DNA from: Pseudomonadota bacterium
GTDB lineage: Bacteria; Desulfobacterota; Binatia; Bin18
Direction of reading: 5' to 3'
DNA: 46,311 bases
NCBI GenBank assembly: GCA_005804965.1
Contig: SYOC01000058.1
Coordinates: 1 to 46,311 of the forward strand
The translations under genes were made by a program, and so were the position numbers. A model generated the notes under the pieces. That model was not told the DNA's origin, did not search any database, and saw only the letters and a program-made list of their open reading frames with translations. Positions within the stretch are counted from its first letter, which is position 1. Each line of letters opens with the position of its first letter. Shown one piece after another: positions 39,388 through 46,311 of the stretch.

Positions 39388-42225
39388 CTAACCCCCTTCG
39401 CCGCCTACTCCCTCTACCCAGCCAATCAGCTTCGCCTCGAAGCCACGGCTTTCCGTTGCAAGGCCACGATACGCAATTTCGCGTTGGAGCATCGGTTCTA
39501 AGGATTCGCGCAGGAGAGCCAATTTCTTTTCAGATTGACCGCTGTTTTGGGATATCGGAGGTGCCTGCCACAGTTTCTCTGGCTGGCGATCCCAAGCAAC
39601 GAGACTTTTCCCTTGGCTATCTAACGCGAGAGTGATGAGAGCTCGCTGCAAGTGCCCTTTCTCGCCCCGAGCTTCGACTAACCACGTGGCAAGAATTCCG
39701 GTCGTGCTATCGGGCGAATGGACGCATACCCCGATTTCTTCCGATGGAAGGTTGCGGAACTTCTGGAGGAGGGCAGCAACGAGTGGGTGGTCTAGTCCGA
39801 GCAATTGGATATTTTCCTTTTGCAACGAAAGCTCTCGCTCGGTCGTCAGCAGTGTCTCGCTCTGGCTGTCCTTATTGCCCCACGCGAACACGTGGTCTCC
39901 CCGGTGGGTAAACGTCTCGCCCTCGGCCTGTGCTGCACCGGCGACAAATTGCACCAACGCCGCCATGCTGTTGTCGGGATTGCCCATCGCTTTATAGTCG
40001 TCGATCTGGAAGCCGTCGAGGTCTTGGAACAATGCAAAGACAACCTTGCGGGCCTCTACGGCGTTCGCCATTGCCGCTTCTAGTTCTACCCGGGTGCGTC
40101 TCAATTGCGGGTCGTTTAACGCTTCCGAGTACAGGCTTGCGTAGTTTACCTGCAATGAAAGCTGTCCGAGGATTTGGGTACGAAGGTCTTCAGCAAGCTG
40201 GCCGTATTCATCCACCTTACCGAGTGTCCGCCCAATTTCTCTCAATTTTTCGTCGAGCAGTAAGAAGATGGCGCCTTCGATAGTGTCGGCAAGCACGAGA
40301 TTGTACACTTGGGCAGTATTGCGCTGCCCATAACGATGAATACGCCCAATGCGTTGCTCTAAATCCATTGGATTCCACGGCAAATCGAAATTAAACAGAA
40401 TCCTGGCGTGTTGCAGATTGATCCCTTCACGCCCTGCTGCGGTACAAATTAACACCCTCGGTCCATCCGCCACCTTGAATCGTTTCTCTGCTGCTGCCTT
40501 TGCGCCGTGGTCGCCACCTTTGAGCACGGTGACGCCTTGGCCGGGATACTGTTTTTCGATTTCCGCGCCGAGCATCTCGACGCTGCCCAAATACGTGGCA
40601 AACACAACTATGCGCTCCTGTGGATTCTCTTGCCACAACACGCCCAGAGCGCCGATGAGCTTTTCGACCTTGGTTTCCCGCCGTGACGGAGACTTACCGA
40701 GCACGTCTTTGATACGTCGGCGTTCCTCAGGTAACGCCACCGATACACTGCTGATGGCCGCGTCTTCGGCGTCTGCCGCCACAGTTTCCCAACTCAACTG
40801 GTCAGCGCCGGTGCCGAGAGCTTCGTCTTGAGCTTTCTCCATCCGTAGAATCCGGTAACGGTACTCAGCTAGAAGCCCATCCACCTCAACATCACCCAGT
40901 CGTCCGTCGGCAATGCCGTACAGTTCACGGATGAGTACCCTCGCTTCATCTAGTGCGGTATTGCGCCGATCTATGTCGAGCTGCTGGTCGTGCATGGATG
41001 CTTCCTGAATCGTCAAAGCGATAAGCCTACGACGCAGGGTACGTTGCACAGCGGCAAAGCTAGAGGCGGCAATCTTCTGGAAGATGGCCATCACGAAAGC
41101 CAAACCCTGACCACGTTTGCCCTGTCGTTTCGCTAGCGCGAAGCCGTCCTGCAAATACATCACCAATGCCTCATAGAACTGCTGTTCCTCGTCAGACATG
41201 GTGAATGCTTCGGTATGGACCTGCCGACGGGCGAAGAGCGTTGACCCATCTGGTCGGCAAGCGTCGGCTTTCGTGCGGCGGAACACGACGGTGTTGAGCC
41301 GGTGCCGGTGTTCGACCATCTCGCCGGGTGTGTTGAACAACGTCGGGTCGAGCATTTGCACCAACATCCAGAAACGAAAATGATCGCCTTGGTGCGGAGT
41401 CGCGGAGAGCAAAAGCAAATCGCGGGTGTGCCCCTTGAGCATTTCGGCCAGTTTGAAGTTCTGCGTCTTCACCACTTTCCCGTTCTGCCGGTACGCGGTC
41501 AGGTGATGCGCTTCGTCAAACACGACTAAGTCCCATGGCGGAGCTGCCTTTAACCGTTCCATGCGCGGGCGGAGTTTCAACGTGTCGATACTGGCAATCA
41601 GCAAATTGTGCTTCTCGAAAGCGTTCGACTTCCGGTCTGTGACATCGCCTTCGCTGCCGAAGACCTCGAAGTTGAGATGAAAGACTTCGTTCAGTTCCCG
41701 ATGCCAGTTGTTGACCAGACCGGCAGGCACCACCATCAACGCTCGCTTGAGTTCCCCCCGGCTGAGGAGTTCACGCAGAATAAGCGCGGTCTCAATCGTC
41801 TTGCCCAATCCGACCTCGTCGGCGATGAGGAAACGACGAGGCGATGCCGTCGCAACACGATGCGTGAGCACCACCTGATGTGGGAGCAGGTCGATCTTTG
41901 CCGAAGTCAGGGTGCTGACATGCTCCATCAGTGGCAGCGCGTACGCTTGGTAACACAGCCAGGCACGCAACGCCCGCTGGCCGCCACTCTCGGTATTGCG
42001 GACGATACTCTCCGCTCGGCTGAGCGCTGCACTCAGTCTTTCAACTGGTATTTGTCGCTCACCCGTAGGAAAAAAGACCTGGATAAAGCCGTCGAGCGGT
42101 GCGGCAATGACTACACCCTCGCCGAGGTCGGCATGGCGCACCCGTTCCCCGGGTTTGAAAGTGCGCGTACTCCCGCCGTGCAAGCGGGTGGGTGTAGTCA
42201 CGCTCGCGTCCGATTCCGCGCTCAT
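39388..42225 (-). CDS. SNF2-family DEAH helicase of a methylase-linked defence-type locus
   Basis: A 945-residue helicase. Residues about 22-65 form a small beta (Tudor/KOW-like) domain, FKPGERVRHADLGEGVVIAAPLDG. The SNF2 ATPase core starts at about 110: Walker A DEVGLGKTIE (136-145), DEAH box (237-240), LLLLSATPHQGD, then the second RecA lobe with VVFATYLGS, ILFNFDLPWNPMDLEQRIGRIHRYGQ (motif VI). A long C-terminal region (about 700-945) is typical of HepA/DrmD-like members. The ATG at 42225 overlaps the stop of the preceding gene by four bases (ATGA). A longer frame upstream only reads through that gene in another frame. It is the last gene of the five-gene operon. It likely moves along DNA to help restriction or silencing of invading DNA (inference). 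Confidence 0.92.
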   Translation of the reverse strand: MSAESDASVTTPTRLHGGSTRTFKPGERVRHADLGEGVVIAAPLDGFIQVFFPTGERQIPVERLSAALSRAESIVRNTESGGQRALRAWLCYQAYALPLMEHVSTLTSAKIDLLPHQVVLTHRVATASPRRFLIADEVGLGKTIETALILRELLSRGELKRALMVVPAGLVNNWHRELNEVFHLNFEVFGSEGDVTDRKSNAFEKHNLLIASIDTLKLRPRMERLKAAPPWDLVVFDEAHHLTAYRQNGKVVKTQNFKLAEMLKGHTRDLLLLSATPHQGDHFRFWMLVQMLDPTLFNTPGEMVEHRHRLNTVVFRRTKADACRPDGSTLFARRQVHTEAFTMSDEEQQFYEALVMYLQDGFALAKRQGKRGQGLAFVMAIFQKIAASSFAAVQRTLRRRLIALTIQEASMHDQQLDIDRRNTALDEARVLIRELYGIADGRLGDVEVDGLLAEYRYRILRMEKAQDEALGTGADQLSWETVAADAEDAAISSVSVALPEERRRIKDVLGKSPSRRETKVEKLIGALGVLWQENPQERIVVFATYLGSVEMLGAEIEKQYPGQGVTVLKGGDHGAKAAAEKRFKVADGPRVLICTAAGREGINLQHARILFNFDLPWNPMDLEQRIGRIHRYGQRNTAQVYNLVLADTIEGAIFLLLDEKLREIGRTLGKVDEYGQLAEDLRTQILGQLSLQVNYASLYSEALNDPQLRRTRVELEAAMANAVEARKVVFALFQDLDGFQIDDYKAMGNPDNSMAALVQFVAGAAQAEGETFTHRGDHVFAWGNKDSQSETLLTTERELSLQKENIQLLGLDHPLVAALLQKFRNLPSEEIGVCVHSPDSTTGILATWLVEARGEKGHLQRALITLALDSQGKSLVAWDRQPEKLWQAPPISQNSGQSEKKLALLRESLEPMLQREIAYRGLATESRGFEAKLIGWVEGVGGEGG

Positions 42226-42746
42226 GAAATTCTCGGATGAAACAGTCCGGCCCACGTCTCTTTTTTGTCCGCGCCGAAGGTGACGATGCGGCGTACACTG
42301 CTTTCCGCGCCGTTCCAAATGCAGCGGCCTAGTGGAAGCGAAGACTGCCGATACGCCCCGGAACAGTGCCAGTGGTAGGCGTTCTCCGCTGCGTGGTAGA
42401 ACACGCGGCTTCGGTCTGCAAGCCAGATCAGCAGGGCGGCTTCGCGTCCACCATCGGCAACGTGTTCCTGAAAATCGAGCACTGCCGGATACACCGTTTG
42501 CTCGTACCATTCTTCTGCCTCATCCGGAGGCAACGTATCCATCGCCGCTTCTAATCCAGCAATGACCAGGGTGCGGTTGTTAATGAGGGCAAGTGTATCC
42601 TCCGGCCATCCGGCGCGGTACAGGCGGAGAAACTCACGCAGGCTGCGGACGTTCTCGGCGGAGCAGACGCGGTGCAACGCCTCGGCCTCCCACAAGAGCG
42701 AGGTACCGCAGCGTATCCAGGTGTCGTCGTGTAAATCGGGATTCAT
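42222..42746 (-). CDS. Unknown 174-residue protein of the helicase/methylase operon
   Basis: A 174-residue protein I do not recognise. It is rich in Trp and acidic residues, with helical segments such as LLWEAEALHRVCSAENVRSLREFLRLYRAG and TLPPDEAEEWYEQTVYPAVLDFQEHVADG, then AALLIWLADRSRVFYHAAENAYHWHCSG, and a basic tail. There is no signal peptide, membrane segment or catalytic motif. Its stop overlaps the helicase ATG (ATGA), so the two are translated together, and a physical link to the helicase is likely. The ATG at 42746 is preferred; a longer frame upstream reaches into the 71-residue gene in another frame. Confidence 0.75.
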   Translation of the reverse strand: MNPDLHDDTWIRCGTSLLWEAEALHRVCSAENVRSLREFLRLYRAGWPEDTLALINNRTLVIAGLEAAMDTLPPDEAEEWYEQTVYPAVLDFQEHVADGGREAALLIWLADRSRVFYHAAENAYHWHCSGAYRQSSLPLGRCIWNGAESSVRRIVTFGADKKETWAGLFHPRIS

Positions 42747-42816
42747 TGGGGTGTCGCCGGTGAGAGTGCGGGAGTGTCGTTTCCCTGGTTCGACAATGTC
42801 GCGAAGCGTCCACGGG

Positions 42817-43032
42817 TTAAGGGTTGGCAGGAATACCAGCGGCTTCCACGCGCTGGAAGTATTCGTCAATTTGCATTTGCAATTGTCGGAGTTGTTCCAA
42901 CGGGCCTTCAGCCAGCAGCGCAAAGTTGCGCGGATTCTGCGTCAGAATCTCATTACGGTAGGATTCCAGGATGCGCTGCATCCGTCCCATCTGCTCAATG
43001 GCTTGGTACAGTTGTTCAGCGGTGTCGATCAT
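42817..43032 (-). CDS. Small coiled-coil protein, partner of the nucleotidyltransferase
   Basis: A 71-residue all-helical protein (TAEQLYQAIEQMGRMQRILES, then GPLEQLRQLQMQIDEYF). Its ATG overlaps the stop of the nucleotidyltransferase by four bases (ATGA). Small helical partners of this kind accompany many nucleotidyltransferases, as in toxin-antitoxin pairs, so a pair relation is likely. No DNA-binding motif is obvious. I know no named family for it with certainty. The 70-base gap that follows leads to the 174-residue gene. Confidence 0.75.
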   Translation of the reverse strand: MIDTAEQLYQAIEQMGRMQRILESYRNEILTQNPRNFALLAEGPLEQLRQLQMQIDEYFQRVEAAGIPANP

Positions 43033-43475
43033 ACGTGTATCCTCAAGATGCCTTTCTTTGCTCCGGGCCGTTGCTTGACCTGCTGAAAGAACGCCACGGC
43101 CTGTTCGAGGTTCTCGCTACCATTTCTTACTACAACGATATCGAACCCAAATCGTCTCCAAACGCGCCGCTGTGCCAGTAGGTTGTATTGTACTGGCGGC
43201 AAGTCCGCCGAAAAATCATGGTTCGCGGCCACCACCAGCACGAGGTCAATGTCATTCGGAGCAGGCTCGGCGGTCACAAAACTGCCGTCCACTAAAATCG
43301 CCTCTATCAGACCGCACGCCTGCGCTTCGCGCACGAATTCCGTGAACCTTGCCCACAATTCAGGTCGCCGGTCACTCCGCCGAAATCCGCCAAACTGCCC
43401 TGCGGCCTCTTCGAGGGTGCAGTCATGAATGCCGTCAGGCAGCCAGCCGTGTTCGTTGAATGGTGGAATCGCCAC
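43029..43475 (-). CDS. Nucleotidyltransferase-fold protein (DUF6932-like)
   Basis: A 148-residue protein. Residues about 55-90 carry the nucleotidyltransferase signature: VDGSFVTAEPAPNDIDLVLVV, with the GS turn and the DxD pair that binds metal and NTP. The start PPFNEHGWLPDGIHDCTLEEAAGQFG is what I recall from the DUF6932 group. MNT-type enzymes of this size can add nucleotides to a protein or tRNA and act as toxin or antitoxin. The start is GTG, three bases after the methyltransferase stop, with GAGG inside the methyltransferase end. Its stop overlaps the small helical gene. The pair is thus nested inside the methylase/helicase operon. Confidence 0.85.
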   Translation of the reverse strand: MAIPPFNEHGWLPDGIHDCTLEEAAGQFGGFRRSDRRPELWARFTEFVREAQACGLIEAILVDGSFVTAEPAPNDIDLVLVVAANHDFSADLPPVQYNLLAQRRVWRRFGFDIVVVRNGSENLEQAVAFFQQVKQRPGAKKGILRIHV

Positions 43476-43478
43476 GCC

Positions 43479-46311
43479 TTACGCCTCTAAATCGAACAGT
43501 TTCAACTGCTCCAGCGCCTTGTTCTTGTTTTCCTGCTTTGTCAGCCAGTCGCGGTAAATCGTGCGGGCGCGCTGGGCGGCGAGTTTGATTTCCTGCGAGC
43601 CGCCGTGCCGCACCAACCAATCCACCAGTTCGGAAGTCGCCGGGTGTGGCGCGAAGTTCGGGCTGTCCAGCGTGTCGGTCACGCGGATGCCGCTGCCTTC
43701 GACACAGCCGCCAACAAGGAACATCGTCTGGTCGAAGTCCCGCGCCATGCCTTTGCGCGACGCACCCTTCCACACTAGCGCTAGTTCGACCGGCGGTGTG
43801 AGTGTGAAGATTTTATGCTTTTCCGCACACCAGCCTCGTTCCTCGAAGTCACTGGGAGCGATGCCGGTGCCACGCAAGAACTTCTGCACCTGGTCGCGCG
43901 GCACGTGGCAGGTCTCGTAGAACAGCCGGAAGAACTGGCGGGTGTACGGCTCGGCGTTGGCGGGTGGCGCTTCCGGCCCGCCCTTGGTTCCTGTGTCATC
44001 GTCGAGCAGTTGGTTGATGCCCACCAATGCTTCACGGATAGTGAACTCGCGGCCCTGCTCGACATACATCTTGCCGTAGTGCCGCGAGAAGTATTCGAGC
44101 GCCTTGCCGCGCTTGATAACCTGCAAATCGGCTGCGGGCAAACCTTCCTTTTGGTGTTGCGTCAGCAAAGTTTGAATGCGCCGCACGTCATCCATCACCT
44201 GTCGCCGCAACCGCGCCCAACTAATCGGCTGCGGCTCGGTCATACGTTTCCGGCAAACGTGGATGATGTCGTATTCAATTTTCTTGGAGCCGAACTCGCC
44301 TTCGCCTTTGGTCTCGTCGCTACGAATCGGATACGTGGCTTCGAGATAGAAACCCGCGTCGAACAGACTTTCCAACACACCAACCCACGGCTCGTCTTCG
44401 CTGTGGTGGAAGGTAAAGGCTAGGATGCCGCCCGGCTTTAAGACGCGATATGCCTCGCGCCAGCAATCCGTGAGGATGCGCTGATAAAAGGCGTCGGGGT
44501 CGTCGGGATGGCGCGCTTTGTTGGCAACGGCTTCAAGGGCTTTGGGTGTGTATTCAGGCGTGAACATCTCCGGGTATCGTTCTTTCAATACGAGGCGAAG
44601 CCAGACGTAGAAAAAGTCAGAAAGCTCAGAGTAGTGCAACAAGCCGCCAAATGGCGGGTCTGTGATTACGAGGTCAATAGACTCTGGGGACATAGCTGCG
44701 AGTTCTGTGGCTGAACTGCAACTGAGAATAGCGCCGTTCAGCAATTCGTCACTGGTTTCGACCTTTACGCTCTTGCTTGAGACTTCGTTGGCTAGATGCG
44801 GAGCGAGGGTTGTGAGAGCTTCCTGCGCGACTAACTCGGTTGGATTGCGCGCCCAGCAAGCAGCCTTCTCGATTGCCTCAGCGCACGATTGCCAGTTGCC
44901 AAGTCCAAGGTGAGGAAAGACCGAACTTTCAACGATGGTCGTTTTGGGATGGAAGTTTGGGTTGCCGAGGGCCGACGCCAGCTTGTCGGCCTTGATATGC
45001 CAGAATGAAAGCACACATTGGTTCCGCAGATACTGCTGAAACGCACTAAGCACGAACAGTTTCGTATCCCAACTCGATTTCTCGTTTTCTACGAGGGTCT
45101 TCAAAAGCTGCGTGAGGACGAGAAGCTGACGAGAATGAAAGAACTTCCACCAGTGCGTGTATCCGTGGTCAGGCAATGGCTGCCGTTGATGCGTCATGTG
45201 GCCGAACGGGATTTCTGAGCGCGGCCAGAAGTCGCTGAGGTCTGCATCTTTGCGAGTCTCCCACTCAGCCCACGCTGCGTTGATGTCCCGTACATCTTGC
45301 GGAGCAATAAAGAACCTGCCGCCGTATGGTTGACCGTTGATGTCCCGCATCGGGCTGTAGCCTTGGATAAGGAAGGCGGCAATCGGCGCTGCCTTAGCGC
45401 TCTTGGCAAAGGATTCCGCACTAGGTTGCTCTTTCCCGCATGTTGATGCCTGACACTCGAAATGGCCAGGCTTAGTAATGGTTCCCCCATGCTGGCCAAT
45501 GTTGAATGTGACGCCGGTTTCTGGGCAGGTGACTTGCTCTGGGAGTTTGCCGCGCACTTCCAGCAGTCGTAGCGTAGCAGCGCGGGTGTTATTCCAACGG
45601 ATGGTTGCTTCGACTAAATTGGTCGCGCTACCGCCGTATTCACGGCCTTGCTCATCATGCTTCGGGCAGCCTTCTAACCATTGCGGATGGATGAGCAGCG
45701 TCAGCTCCACCTTTTTGGCGCTGGCTTTGCCGAGATTGATCGATTTTCCTGCGACTGCTCGCGGGTTGTCTTCATAGCGGGTATCGCAGTACGGGCAGGT
45801 AAAACATCCGCTGCCATCCATGACCACGAATGGCCTCTCGTCGGGTGCGACAAACAGCGGGGCATCGGGCGCCATCCGTGCCGATTTCGCCTCCACGTCG
45901 AACGTCTGGTGGCATTCCTCGCATTCCCAATCTGGCCACGCGCCAACAGTGAGCGTCTTAATGGCGATGACCGGCGTGGACATGATGGGCGTGCGGTGCC
46001 CGCAGCCCTGGCGCTGACACGGGCCGTGCTTGGCCCAGAAGGTGTAGATGATTTCCGTACCTTCGTAGCGGTAGTGCTTCCGTTCTTGCCACGGCACGGA
46101 GAAAATGTCGAAGCTGGGCGGAAGTTCCTCCCAGTCATCCTCGGACTGCGGCGGGCTTGGCGCGGCAGGGGCAAACAACTCAGCTTGCTTCAGTTGCTTC
46201 TCTCGTTCCTTGGCGCCTGTGCGGCGGAACCATTTACCCTTCTCCCCGTTCGGCCCATCGCAGGCGTAGTAGGGCATGATTTGCGGCTTCACTTCGGCTT
46301 CGATGTCGGCC
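43479..46311 (-). CDS. Zn-ribbon DNA methyltransferase (DUF1156/COG1743-like), 5' end outside the window
   Basis: About 943 residues are visible and the frame stays open to the window edge, so the true start lies beyond 46311. Numbering from the GTG at 46292: several cysteine pairs (CQRQGC 92-97, CEEC 124-127, CFTCPYC 163-169, C280/C285) form zinc ribbons, and the motif IV of an amino-methyltransferase is DPPFGG (545-550), followed by LHYSELSDFFYVWLRLVL and the late YRVLKPGGILAFTFHH. The SAM-binding FxGxG motif should be in the missing N-terminal part. Such methylases modify adenine or cytosine amino groups. It heads the visible part of the operon; an ATPase of the DUF499 type often accompanies it and could lie just outside. 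Confidence 0.9.
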   Translation of the reverse strand, partial: ADIEAEVKPQIMPYYACDGPNGEKGKWFRRTGAKEREKQLKQAELFAPAAPSPPQSEDDWEELPPSFDIFSVPWQERKHYRYEGTEIIYTFWAKHGPCQRQGCGHRTPIMSTPVIAIKTLTVGAWPDWECEECHQTFDVEAKSARMAPDAPLFVAPDERPFVVMDGSGCFTCPYCDTRYEDNPRAVAGKSINLGKASAKKVELTLLIHPQWLEGCPKHDEQGREYGGSATNLVEATIRWNNTRAATLRLLEVRGKLPEQVTCPETGVTFNIGQHGGTITKPGHFECQASTCGKEQPSAESFAKSAKAAPIAAFLIQGYSPMRDINGQPYGGRFFIAPQDVRDINAAWAEWETRKDADLSDFWPRSEIPFGHMTHQRQPLPDHGYTHWWKFFHSRQLLVLTQLLKTLVENEKSSWDTKLFVLSAFQQYLRNQCVLSFWHIKADKLASALGNPNFHPKTTIVESSVFPHLGLGNWQSCAEAIEKAACWARNPTELVAQEALTTLAPHLANEVSSKSVKVETSDELLNGAILSCSSATELAAMSPESIDLVITDPPFGGLLHYSELSDFFYVWLRLVLKERYPEMFTPEYTPKALEAVANKARHPDDPDAFYQRILTDCWREAYRVLKPGGILAFTFHHSEDEPWVGVLESLFDAGFYLEATYPIRSDETKGEGEFGSKKIEYDIIHVCRKRMTEPQPISWARLRRQVMDDVRRIQTLLTQHQKEGLPAADLQVIKRGKALEYFSRHYGKMYVEQGREFTIREALVGINQLLDDDTGTKGGPEAPPANAEPYTRQFFRLFYETCHVPRDQVQKFLRGTGIAPSDFEERGWCAEKHKIFTLTPPVELALVWKGASRKGMARDFDQTMFLVGGCVEGSGIRVTDTLDSPNFAPHPATSELVDWLVRHGGSQEIKLAAQRARTIYRDWLTKQENKNKALEQLKLFDLEA

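Noticed and set aside
42226-42510. 95-residue N-terminal extension of the helicase
   Set aside because: It is the 174-residue gene in another frame; the ATGA overlap at 42222-42225 is the natural start.
39388-46311. Classical DISARM or BREX system
   Set aside because: No DUF1998 protein, no phospholipase D gene, no PglZ or BrxC homologue is present in the visible part.

Overview
The window looks like a chromosomal stretch of a GC-rich, Gram-negative, aerobic or microaerobic bacterium. The Gram-negative call rests on a TonB-dependent receptor, a second outer-membrane barrel protein, a lipoprotein and several Sec signal peptides. The mix of CaiB/BaiF CoA-transferase, crotonase, EthD-type protein, LLM-class oxidoreductase, aminoglycoside-phosphotransferase-like kinase, rubrerythrin plus DUF3501 and PuuD-like membrane protein reminds me of uncultured Deltaproteobacteria-like lineages such as Binatota. 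That placement is an impression from gene content and is not proven by any marker here.

Layout. (1) 1-2377: two integron-type gene cassettes on the minus strand, each with its own attC site, carrying an Mrr-like restriction endonuclease and a TIR-domain protein. No integrase gene is present, and a set of four palindromes lies just upstream. (2) 2587-5045: a minus-strand operon of a cupin, a SnoaL-like protein and a four-domain rhodanese. (3) 5209-6325: mutM and a small zinc-ribbon protein. (4) 14009-6344: a long minus-strand metal-uptake cluster made of a small Cys/His protein, a His-rich outer-membrane protein, ZnuABC-type transporter genes, a molybdopterin-domain protein without the usual cysteine, and a TonB-dependent receptor. 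(5) 14177-18051: a crotonase and, divergently, a plus-strand operon of a secreted cupredoxin, a membrane adenylate cyclase and a cyclic-nucleotide-binding protein. (6) 18123-30714: housekeeping and metabolic genes (aat, phosphotransferase, rubrerythrin/DUF3501, a second cupredoxin, a CDF metal exporter, a DASS anion transporter, a DHH phosphoesterase, an AcoX-like kinase). (7) 30916-33635: a glycosidase-like protein with a peptidoglycan-binding domain and a lipase, both without signal peptides. (8) 33885-37758: LLM oxidoreductase, LRR protein, aldo/keto reductase, CoA-transferase. (9) 37791-46311: a defence-like region with a tandemly duplicated RelE/Phd toxin-antitoxin module around a broken tRNA-Cys gene, followed by a five-gene minus-strand operon: Zn-ribbon DNA methyltransferase (cut by the window edge), nucleotidyltransferase, 71-residue protein, unknown 174-residue protein and SNF2 helicase.

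How the genes work together. The middle of the window is about metals and redox: uptake by a Znu-type system, export by a CDF protein, two CxxHxxM cupredoxins, and a cAMP-making enzyme co-transcribed with one of the cupredoxins and with a candidate cAMP sensor. Both ends of the window are accessory and defence-like. The two best candidates for something new are the methylase/nucleotidyltransferase/helicase operon at the right end and the integrase-less cassette array at the left end. Several intergenic gaps hold short-period word arrays, and two hold copies of a ~100-base repeat.
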